DNA of 9,339 nucleotides, from the NCBI GenBank assembly GCA_023391955.1, contig JAEWAA010000232.1:1-9339 (forward strand). Direction: 5' to 3'. Position numbers and translations under genes: made by a program. The notes under the pieces are model-generated. The model did no database searches. It was not told the origin of the DNA and was given only the letters and a program-made list of their open reading frames with translations. Positions within the stretch are counted from its first letter, which is position 1, and the number at the start of each line of letters is the position of its first letter. Shown piece after piece: positions 1 to 5,442 of the stretch. Source of the DNA: Bacillota bacterium. GTDB lineage: Bacteria > Bacillota > Bacilli > Paenibacillales > NBRC-103111.

Positions 1-134
1 CTGTTATTCCAGGGTAGCGGGTTTTCTGACCAGCCTTCCCTGAATGCCCGGTTTATTATGCTTTTCTTCTCAGGTTTGTTACAATATAGAGGAACTTACT
101 TGTAAACCTGACTGGGGAAAGGACGGAAATATTC

Positions 135-698
135 ATGTATGATGTAGCGATTATCGGAGCAGGACCCACCGGCGCAAGCGCCGCGCTGTTTACAGCCAAG
201 GCGGGCAAAAAAACATTAGTGATCGACGCCAACCAAAGCATCACCAAACGGGCGTGGATCGAAAATCATTACGGCGTAAATGAAATTACCGGTCCGGATC
301 TGGTGGAGAACGGCAAAAAGCAGGCCGCCAAATTCGGTGCGGAGATCATCACCGCCAAGGCTGTGAAGATTACCGCTGACGGTGAGACGCTGACGGTCGA
401 AACGGATTCGGAGTCTTACCAAGCGGCCAAGGTAATTGTTGCCACCGGTCTGGCTACCGATCTGGCGGAAGCCTCCGGCATCGGCACCAAACCAGGCACC
501 GAGCCGCGGGTGAAAACCGTCGTGGCTACCGACGCCACCGGCCAAACCAATGTGCCGGGCGTGTACGCCGCAGGCGCTGCTGCAGGCACCAGCCTGCACA
601 CCATCATTACCGCAGGCGACGGAGCGCGGGTGGCCATTGAGGTCCTGAGCGTCCTGAACGGCGAGCGTTATGTGGATCATGATGTGCTGAAGGCATAA
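135..698 (+). CDS. Short FAD-dependent oxidoreductase, thioredoxin-reductase-like
   Basis: The 187-residue product has an N-terminal FAD-binding Rossmann motif (GAGPTG, residues 8-13, after strand YDVAII), an acidic residue (D31) after the second strand, a VATG motif (102-105) and a C-terminal FAD-type segment NVPGVYAAG (139-147) followed by the TSLHTIITAGDGA helix (152-164). It resembles the FAD half of thioredoxin reductase with the whole NADPH domain and its CxxC redox centre missing; at about 187 residues it is far shorter than the roughly 310 of TrxB. The Asp that usually follows AAG is Ala here. Electron donor and substrate are therefore unknown. It is probably cytoplasmic. The ATG at 135 is chosen because AAAGGA lies at 118-123, 11 bases upstream, and the motif begins almost at once. 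A strong terminator follows, so the gene looks monocistronic. Short proteins of this type occur intact in Bacillales as far as I recall, so I read this as a complete gene rather than a fragment. Confidence 0.85.
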   Translation: MYDVAIIGAGPTGASAALFTAKAGKKTLVIDANQSITKRAWIENHYGVNEITGPDLVENGKKQAAKFGAEIITAKAVKITADGETLTVETDSESYQAAKVIVATGLATDLAEASGIGTKPGTEPRVKTVVATDATGQTNVPGVYAAGAAAGTSLHTIITAGDGARVAIEVLSVLNGERYVDHDVLKA

Positions 699-717
699 GC
701 GACGACTAACGAAAAAG

Positions 718-754
718 AAAGCCGGTTCCCCGGATGACGGAAGCCGGCTTTTTT
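718..754 (+). terminator. Rho-independent terminator of the flavoprotein gene
   Basis: The arms AAAGCCGG-TTCC (718-729) and GGAAGCCGGCTTT pair with a one-base bulge and run into six T at 749-754. The hairpin starts 20 bases after the stop codon at 698. Confidence 0.85.
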
Positions 755-858
755 GGTATGCGCGGTGAGGCGGGGTGGCGGAATATCAACAGCGGCGTGG
801 CGTGGCGTGGGTAATGGCGGTGAGGATCATGTCTATTCATTGTCTGAACAGACTCATC

Positions 859-1034
859 CTGCAAAAGTGCAGCTATTTTGCTGGAATTCCGCCTCTCCTT
901 GTCCCCAAATGCAAAAGTGCAGCTATTTTCCGCCGCGAGGTACATTTTGCTCCCATCAGACGAAAATAACTGCACTTTTGCAGGATAGACCGTAAAAACC
1001 AAGGTTTGTTTACTAAATAAATGCACTTTTGCAT
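859..1034. repeat. Four-unit convergent dyad-repeat module 1 (TGCAAAAGTGCA cores)
   Basis: Four copies of a unit are visible. Each is a 14-bp core, one base and TATTT. The cores are at 859-872 and 909-922 pointing right, and at 970-983 and 1021-1034 pointing left (AAATA then precedes the core). Core sequences read in unit direction are CTGCAAAAGTGCAG, ATGCAAAAGTGCAG, CTGCAAAAGTGCAG and ATGCAAAAGTGCAT. Each contains TGCA-AAAG-TGCA, so each core is itself a small dyad. Core-start spacing is 50, 61 and 51 bases; 35 bases separate the inner TATTT and AAATA. Smaller dyads sit between units: GGAATTCC near 883-890, and AAACC-AA-GGTTT near 997-1008. The whole array is roughly symmetric about position 946. 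Function is not known to me. It is not a rho-independent terminator, because no hairpin here ends in a T run in the needed place. Confidence 0.9.
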
Positions 1035-1111
1035 TTCGGATAAGGGTGGGAGTAACGTGCCCACGTGCGCGGCCCTAGTAGAACACGGAGTATGAAAAGG
1101 CAATCAGCATC

Positions 1112-1139
1112 TGGAGGGGGAGCACTGTTCAACCCTCCA
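1112..1139 (-). other. Weak hairpin downstream of the dehydrogenase gene
   Basis: TGGAGGG (1112-1118) and CCCTCCA (1133-1139) form a perfect 7-bp stem with a 14-base loop, 10 bases past the minus-strand stop codon. No T run follows directly on the minus strand, so it is at best a poor terminator; it could also stabilise the transcript end. Confidence 0.35.
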
Positions 1140-1148
1140 TAGCAAGGA

Positions 1149-2249
1149 TTAGCCTTCGCCGCGGGACAGCGCCGCCCGGCCCAGCCGGTCAGCCTCCCGC
1201 AGAGCTGCCAGCACGTCGCCGGGCGTCACGGGGAACGGCATGTTCCCCATGGGATTGTCCGGCAAGCAGGCAGCTTGGGCGGCAGGCCATAACCGGCTGT
1301 CCTCCGCTTCGCCCAGCCCGATTTGAGCCAGGGTTACTGGCAGCCCCAGGCCGGTGGAAAAGCCCAACACGGCCTCCACCTCCTCGGCCGGCGCCTGCTC
1401 CAGCACCAGCTGCACCAGGGTGCAGAAGGCCACGATCTCCCCAAGGAGATATGAGCGTGTCTCCGGCAGAAGCGTCAGGCCGTTGTTCACCGCGTGGGCG
1501 GCGGCCAAGCCGCCGTTCTCGAAGCCCAGGCCGCTTAGCAACAGCACCGCCTCCACCACCCGCTCCAGCGCCTCACCGGCGCGGTCTGCGGCGCAGGCGG
1601 CTTTGGCCGCAGCGGCGTCCGCCAGCAGCACCTCGTAGCAGCGCCGGGCGATGGCTTCGCCCGCCAGGCTTACACCGGAGCCGCCCGCTGCCCGGCTGTT
1701 GGCTCTGGCCTCAAACCAGGTGGACAGGCCGTCCCCCATGCCGGCCACCAGGAAACGGACGGGCGCCCGGGCGATGATGCCCGTGTCCACCAGCACTACC
1801 TCCGGCGGCTTGGCCAGAGTGATGTACCGGGAAAGCTCACCTGTGTCCCGGTACACCACGGAAACCGCGCTGCACGGTGCATCCGTAGAAGCAATGGTGG
1901 GCACGATGATAACAGGCAGATTCAGCTCATGGGCCACCGCCTTGGCCGTATCCAATGCGCTGCCGCCGCCTAAGCCCACCACTGCCGTACAGGCCTCCTG
2001 GGCACAAAGCTCGGCCAGCCAGCTGATTTCACCTTCCGTGCATCTCCCGGAGAAGTCTCCATATATAAGCGGGAACGGCTCCGCCCGCAGGGCCTCCTCC
2101 AGCATATGGCTGACCCGCTGCCGGTCGTCCTTCCCGGCCACCAGAAAAACCTTGCCTTCTCCGGCCACCCGGCGGACATATCCGCCCAGCTCCAACAGCC
2201 GGTTGTCCCCTTGGGTATAGATCGCCGGGGAAATAAAGCTGCGTTTCAT
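1149..2249 (-). CDS. gldA: GldA-like iron/zinc-family alcohol (glycerol) dehydrogenase, one metal ligand replaced
   Basis: The 366-residue length fits glycerol dehydrogenase, which oxidises glycerol to dihydroxyacetone with NAD+ in the cytoplasm. The NAD-binding GLGGGSALDTAKA stretch is at residues 92-104, and the STDAPCSA active-site loop (120-127, with D122 or D123 the family's substrate Asp) is intact. The metal site shows D173 in GMGDGLSTWFEA and H252 in LAAAHAVNNGL. The third ligand, normally the His of an HGE-VAF-TL motif, is leucine: the protein reads YLLGEIVAFCTL (267-278, codon CTT before GGG). It may therefore be a metal-independent or altered-specificity relative, or inactive. Start: ATG at 2249 with AAAGGAGGG at 2264-2256, six bases away. 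It lies 92 bases downstream of the yfcE-like gene on the same strand. No frameshift is visible. The GldA family is sure; glycerol as substrate is not. Confidence 0.85.
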   Translation of the reverse strand: MKRSFISPAIYTQGDNRLLELGGYVRRVAGEGKVFLVAGKDDRQRVSHMLEEALRAEPFPLIYGDFSGRCTEGEISWLAELCAQEACTAVVGLGGGSALDTAKAVAHELNLPVIIVPTIASTDAPCSAVSVVYRDTGELSRYITLAKPPEVVLVDTGIIARAPVRFLVAGMGDGLSTWFEARANSRAAGGSGVSLAGEAIARRCYEVLLADAAAAKAACAADRAGEALERVVEAVLLLSGLGFENGGLAAAHAVNNGLTLLPETRSYLLGEIVAFCTLVQLVLEQAPAEEVEAVLGFSTGLGLPVTLAQIGLGEAEDSRLWPAAQAACLPDNPMGNMPFPVTPGDVLAALREADRLGRAALSRGEG

Positions 2250-2270
2250 CCAAAACCCTCCTTTGCCATA

Positions 2271-2328
2271 AGCCGGCCCGGCCAGCCTGTCCGTCTCTTC
2301 CTTAGGAACGGCGCTTACCCGGCCGGCT
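2271..2328 (-). promoter_or_regulatory. GC-rich inverted repeat between yfcE-like and gldA-like genes
   Basis: The arms at 2271-2281 (AGCCGGCCCGG) and 2318-2328 (CCCGGCCGGCT) pair with one mismatch around a 36-base loop. There is no T run after it on the minus strand. It lies just before the ribosome binding site of the gldA-like gene, so it could reduce read-through or act as an mRNA processing or stability structure; that is inference. Confidence 0.45.
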
Positions 2329-2341
2329 CCAGCTAAGCAGC

Positions 2342-2905
2342 TCAGCCTGCTGCGGAACCGTCGAAACGGATGCTTTTCAGCACCTGGCTGCTGTCCAATG
2401 TCTTCACTTCAAATAACGAACCTTCCAGCACCCCATACGAGGCCGGGTTATTTTCCTTGGGCAGGGTAATAGAGCCCGGATTCAGCAAATAGATGCCGCC
2501 GCGCTCCTCCGCAACCGGAACATGGGTATGACCCTGGATGAACACATCCCCCGCAGACAGCGCCGGCAGCTGGTCCATGTTGTGATGGTGGCCGTGTGTA
2601 ACAAAAATCCGCCTGCCCTCGTGGAACAAAATCACATACTCCGCCAGAATGGGGAACTCCACCAGCATCTGGTCCACCTCACTGTCGCAATTGCCGCGGA
2701 CCGTCACGATTTTGTCCTTTACACTGTTCAGCCGTGCCGCCACTTCCTTGGGATTGTAATCCTCCGGCAGCGGATTGCGAGGACCGTGATACATCAAGTC
2801 CCCCAGGCTGACCAGATAATCAGCTCCCTCCCGTTCAAACGCCGCAAGCGCCCGGTCCAGGCAGGAGATGGAGCCATGAATATCCGACAGAAAAAACAGC
2901 TTCAT
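2342..2905 (-). CDS. yfcE: YfcE-family metallophosphoesterase
   Basis: The 187-residue product is a small calcineurin-like phosphodiesterase. All the family motifs are seen in order: DIHGS (8-12), LGDLMYHGPRNP (35-46), GNCDSEVD (71-78), THGHH (103-107) and GHTH (125-128), which supply the Asp, His and Asn ligands of a two-metal centre. YfcE-type enzymes hydrolyse phosphodiesters in vitro; the physiological substrate is unclear. The length matches E. coli YfcE (about 184). Start: an upstream in-frame ATG at 2932 would add nine residues but has no ribosome binding site, whereas the ATG at 2905 has GAGG at 2918-2915, nine bases away, and gives the family-typical MKLFFLSDIHG beginning. Transcription is divergent from ohrR; a TATAGT (minus strand of 2944-2949) is a possible -10 box without a clear -35. 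The gldA-like gene follows 92 bases downstream. Confidence 0.92.
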   Translation of the reverse strand: MKLFFLSDIHGSISCLDRALAAFEREGADYLVSLGDLMYHGPRNPLPEDYNPKEVAARLNSVKDKIVTVRGNCDSEVDQMLVEFPILAEYVILFHEGRRIFVTHGHHHNMDQLPALSAGDVFIQGHTHVPVAEERGGIYLLNPGSITLPKENNPASYGVLEGSLFEVKTLDSSQVLKSIRFDGSAAG

Positions 2906-2994
2906 GCTTGTTCGCCTCGCTTTCTTAATCATACATATGGATAACTATACCAGAAATTTACGCCAGAAATCAGCCGCTCCAACCAAAAATCAAA

Positions 2995-3023
2995 TTGACA
3001 CATCCGTAGCACGCCGCTATAAT
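2995..3023 (+). promoter_or_regulatory. Consensus sigma-A promoter of ohrR-bsaA
   Basis: A perfect TTGACA at 2995-3000 is followed, after exactly 17 bases, by a perfect TATAAT at 3018-3023. The start of transcription should fall near 3030, inside the operator described next. So strong an unregulated promoter fits a gene pair kept off by a repressor. Confidence 0.93.
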
Positions 3024-3025
3024 GA

Positions 3026-3045
3026 TTGTATACAATTTAATTTTA
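3026..3045 (+). promoter_or_regulatory. OhrR-type operator at the transcription start
   Basis: TACAATT-T-AATTTTA (3031-3045) is a 15-bp inverted repeat with one mismatch to the TACAATT/AATTGTA pattern known for Bacillus subtilis OhrR. It overlaps a perfect 10-bp palindrome TTGTATACAA at 3026-3035. The site begins three bases after the -10 box and covers the probable +1, so bound repressor would block polymerase. The adjoining gene encodes an OhrR-like protein, which supports autoregulation. Confidence 0.8.
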
Positions 3046-3069
3046 TATCAACTAGATACAAATGAAAAG

Positions 3070-3076
3070 AAGGAGG
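3070..3076 (+). promoter_or_regulatory. Ribosome binding site deciding the ohrR start
   Basis: AAGGAGG at 3070-3076 is 12 bases from the ATG at 3089. An in-frame ATG at 3062 lies upstream of this site and would place it inside the coding sequence, so 3089 is preferred. Confidence 0.8.
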
Positions 3077-3088
3077 ACCCGCACCACC

Positions 3089-3559
3089 ATGGAATCGCAA
3101 TCGTTTATGGATTTGGATAAACAGCTTTGCTTCGCATTGTACGCTTGCTCCAAGGAAATCACCAAGATGTACCGTCCCCTTCTTACCCCGCTGGGACTCA
3201 CCTATACCCAGTACATCACCCTGTTGGCCATCTGGAAGGAAGGCAGGATGAAGGTCAAGGATTTAGGCGAGGTGCTTTACCTGGATTCTGGCACTCTAAC
3301 CCCCCTTCTGAAGAAGCTGGAGGCCAGCGGTTTCGTAAAACGGACCCGGGACGCCCAGGACGAGCGCAATGTCTGGATCGAAGTCACAGAGGAAGGGCGC
3401 AAGCTCCGGGAGCAAGCTTCGCATATCCCGCAAACCGCCTTTTGCCGCAGCGGCATGACTCCGGAGGAGGCTATTTCCCTTCACCGTCAATTAAAGGAGC
3501 TGCTTGCCCGGCTGGACAGCTTCGCTCCGTTTCAATTTCCACAATCCGAGCTTGAATAA
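3089..3559 (+). CDS. ohrR: OhrR, organic-hydroperoxide-sensing MarR-family repressor
   Basis: The 156-residue product matches OhrR along its length: LDKQLCFALYACSKEITK (9-26), then LTYTQYITLLAIW (37-49), the winged-helix recognition part LYLDSGTLTPLLKKLEASG (63-81) and the wing DERNVWIEVTEEG (91-103). C14 in LCFALYA is the peroxide-sensing cysteine of the family. A further cysteine, C119 in TAFCRSG, lies 105 residues on, which is the spacing of the redox pair C22/C127 of Xanthomonas OhrR; B. subtilis OhrR lacks it. This protein may therefore form an intersubunit disulfide. It should repress its own operon until organic peroxides oxidise C14. The bsaA gene begins 25 bases after its stop codon, so the two form an operon and the peroxidase is the likely target. 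The start is set by the ribosome binding site at 3070-3076. Confidence 0.92.
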   Translation: MESQSFMDLDKQLCFALYACSKEITKMYRPLLTPLGLTYTQYITLLAIWKEGRMKVKDLGEVLYLDSGTLTPLLKKLEASGFVKRTRDAQDERNVWIEVTEEGRKLREQASHIPQTAFCRSGMTPEEAISLHRQLKELLARLDSFAPFQFPQSELE

Positions 3560-3584
3560 TCCACTATACCAAGGAGGCAATATA

Positions 3585-4079
3585 ATGTCCGTTCATGATT
3601 TTTCCGTCAAAAATATCCGCGGCGAAGAGGTGTCCCTGTCCCAATACGCCGGCAAGCTGCTGCTGATTGTCAACACGGCCAGCAAGTGCGGACTCACTCC
3701 CCAATATGACGGCTTGCAAAAGCTCTACGAGCAATACGGGCCGGAAAAGCTGATGATTCTGGGTTTCCCCTGCAACCAATTCAACCATCAGGAGCCGGGT
3801 ACTGAGGAAGAAATCGCCTCCTTCTGCAAGCTGAATCACGGTGTGACCTTCCCCCTATTTGCCAAAATCGATGTGAACGGCGACAATGCCGATCCTCTCT
3901 ACAAATATTTGACCAAGGAAGCTCCGGGACTCCTGGGTATCAAAGCAATCAAGTGGAACTTCACCAAATTCCTCGTGGACGGAAACGGCAAGGTGCTGAA
4001 GCGCTTCGCCCCTACCGATTCCCCTGAGGATATCGGCAAGCATATCGAGAAGCTGCTGGCCTCCGGCGCACACGCCTAA
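3585..4079 (+). CDS. bsaA: Glutathione-peroxidase-family thiol peroxidase (BsaA/Gpx type)
   Basis: The 164-residue product reduces hydrogen, organic or lipid peroxides in the cytoplasm. The family motifs are present: NTASKCGLTPQY (30-41) with peroxidatic C35, LGFPCNQFNHQEPG (59-72) with Q65, and WNFTKFLVDG (124-133) with W124 and N125. C81 in ASFCKLNHG matches the position of the resolving cysteine of thioredoxin-dependent members (yeast Gpx3 uses C36 and C82), so thioredoxin rather than glutathione is the expected reductant; Firmicutes of this kind usually lack glutathione. It uses Cys, not selenocysteine. Start: ATG at 3585 with AAGGAGG at 3571-3577; in-frame upstream extension would run into ohrR without this site. 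Second gene of the ohrR operon, followed by a terminator. The usual OhrA partner is absent in this window. Confidence 0.93.
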   Translation: MSVHDFSVKNIRGEEVSLSQYAGKLLLIVNTASKCGLTPQYDGLQKLYEQYGPEKLMILGFPCNQFNHQEPGTEEEIASFCKLNHGVTFPLFAKIDVNGDNADPLYKYLTKEAPGLLGIKAIKWNFTKFLVDGNGKVLKRFAPTDSPEDIGKHIEKLLASGAHA

Positions 4080-4091
4080 CTGCATACAAAC

Positions 4092-4131
4092 AAGACCCTC
4101 CACCTGCCTTCCGGCGGGCGGGGGGTCTTTT
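4092..4131. terminator. Bidirectional terminator between bsaA and pepS
   Basis: AAGACCC (4092-4098) pairs with GGGTCTT at about 4123-4129; CC and CCTGCC on the left also pair loosely with GGCGGGCGG on the right. The plus-strand reading ends in TCTTTT. On the minus strand the same stem is followed by TTGTTTG, so it can also serve the aminopeptidase gene that stops at 4141. Confidence 0.8.
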
Positions 4132-4140
4132 AATTTGGGA

Positions 4141-5400
4141 TCAGCCCAGGGTGCCCGGGGCCCAATTGCCTTGGCGGAACACGGCTTCCACCGTACCGTC
4201 GTAACGTTCGCCGTCAATATCCATATCTGCCGAACCCAGCATAAAGTCGGTATGGACCAGGCTCACGTTGGCGCCGCGGGCAATCAGCTCCTCCCTGGAA
4301 TAGGTAGTGCCGTTCTCCATGTTGGTGGGATAGGCGCTGCCCAAAGCCAAGTGGCAGGAGGCATTCTCGTCAATGCCGGTGTTATAGAAAATCCGGCGCA
4401 GATCAGAAATCGGGGAATGGTACGGCACCAAGGCCACCTCACCCAGATAGCGGGCATTTTCATCCGTATCCAAAAGCGCTGCCAGATGCTCTTCCCCCAC
4501 CTCGGCCTGGAAGCTGACAACCTTGCCGTCCTTGAAGGTCAGCGAGAATCCGTCCACCAGACGGCCGTTCAGGTTCAAGGGCATGGTGCTCTTCACAGTG
4601 CCGTTTACGCCGGTGCGCTTGGGCATGGTGTATACCTCTTCGGTAGGCATATTGGCCACAAAATAAACGCCGAAGCCGTTGTTTTTGCCGCCGCCCAGCC
4701 AACGGTGATTCTCGGCCAGCTCCACCACCAGATCGGTGCCGGGGGCTTTGAAGTGGAGGGATTTGTAGTTCTTGGCGTTCAAGGCATTGCGCTTAGCCAA
4801 AAGCACATCCAGATGCTCCTGCCAGGAGGCTACCGGATCGGGAGTGTCCACACGGTTCATCTTGAAGATGGTTTGCCACATGGCATCCACCCGCTCCTCC
4901 TCAGGCAGGTCGGCGAATACCTTGGAGGCCCACGCATGGGTAGGAGCCTTCACCAGACACCAGCTGAAGTCGCTGTTGCGGACATAACGCTGGAAGGTTT
5001 GCCGGGCCAGGGAAGCGGCCTTGTTGGCGCGGGTCACTTTTTTACCGTCGATGCCATTGTACAGATCCGGATCCGGAACCTTGATGTTCAAGAGCGCACC
5101 GCCGCCTTCTGCCAGCTGCTCCATCATTTTGGCCGTCCATTGGGGGTAAAAATCGAAGCTTTCATCCGGCGCATGCTCGAAGCGGGCACGGGTGACCTGC
5201 TCGTCATCCCACTGGACCTGCACATACTTGGCTCCTGCCTGGTATGCCCGGCGGACAATCTTGCGGGTAAGCTCCACCGTTTCCAGCGGGGACTCGATAA
5301 ACAGCACCTGCCCGGGTTGGATATTCACCCCGATCCGGAGCACCAGCTCCGCGTATTTTTCCAGCATGTGATCGAATTCCTGATGATTGATACCGCTCAT
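4141..5400 (-). CDS. pepS: M29-family metallo-aminopeptidase (AmpS/PepS type)
   Basis: The 419-residue product has the length and motifs of thermophilic-type M29 aminopeptidases, cytoplasmic enzymes that remove N-terminal residues from peptides using two metal ions. The expected ligands are seen in the C-terminal half: E254/E255 in MPTEEVYTMPKR (251-262), E321 in YLGEVALVP (318-326), H350 in ASCHLALGSAY (347-357), and H383 plus D385 in SLVHTDFMLGS (380-390). Y357 follows at the usual place. The N-terminal part, including RIGVNIQPGQ (22-31) and AYQAGAKYVQV (52-62), is the family's binding domain. Start: ATG at 5400 with AGGAGG at 5414-5409. It begins 42 bases after the stop codon of the upstream MFS gene, so the two are probably co-transcribed. 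All catalytic residues are present, so it should be active. Confidence 0.93.
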   Translation of the reverse strand: MSGINHQEFDHMLEKYAELVLRIGVNIQPGQVLFIESPLETVELTRKIVRRAYQAGAKYVQVQWDDEQVTRARFEHAPDESFDFYPQWTAKMMEQLAEGGGALLNIKVPDPDLYNGIDGKKVTRANKAASLARQTFQRYVRNSDFSWCLVKAPTHAWASKVFADLPEEERVDAMWQTIFKMNRVDTPDPVASWQEHLDVLLAKRNALNAKNYKSLHFKAPGTDLVVELAENHRWLGGGKNNGFGVYFVANMPTEEVYTMPKRTGVNGTVKSTMPLNLNGRLVDGFSLTFKDGKVVSFQAEVGEEHLAALLDTDENARYLGEVALVPYHSPISDLRRIFYNTGIDENASCHLALGSAYPTNMENGTTYSREELIARGANVSLVHTDFMLGSADMDIDGERYDGTVEAVFRQGNWAPGTLG

Positions 5401-5442
5401 TCCAAAAACCTCCTGTTGATTGTTTGTTAAAATTGCGTGTGG

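Larger units (their letters stand above)
755..1148. other. Tail-to-tail intergenic region without a gene
   Basis: This gap lies between the terminator of the plus-strand flavoprotein gene and the stop codon of the minus-strand dehydrogenase. Short reading frames exist on both strands, but none has a ribosome binding site or recognisable product, and their sequence is dictated by the repeat module at 859-1034. Bases 755-858 hold only a small GTGGC-type micro-repeat around 794-812. Bases 1035-1148 hold a weak hairpin at 1112-1139 and nothing else I can identify. Confidence 0.7.

Noticed and set aside
80..85. TACAAT as a -10 box for the flavoprotein gene
   Set aside because: No acceptable -35 hexamer lies 16-18 bases upstream (57-62 is TATGCT), so the promoter cannot be supported.
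859..1034. Possible CRISPR array
   Set aside because: Only four units, 14-20 bp long, in two opposite orientations, with no cas genes nearby; CRISPR repeats are all in one direction.
753..1103. Several small open frames on both strands across the first repeat module
   Set aside because: No ribosome binding sites, no known motifs, and their peptides simply spell the repeat units (for example QKCSYF and ALLQD).
2944..2949. TATAGT on the minus strand as -10 box of the yfcE-like gene
   Set aside because: No convincing -35 at the right distance; mentioned only as a possibility.
4135..5430. 431-codon plus-strand open frame opposite the aminopeptidase gene
   Set aside because: Antisense shadow of pepS: the minus strand encodes all M29 catalytic motifs and has the ribosome binding site.
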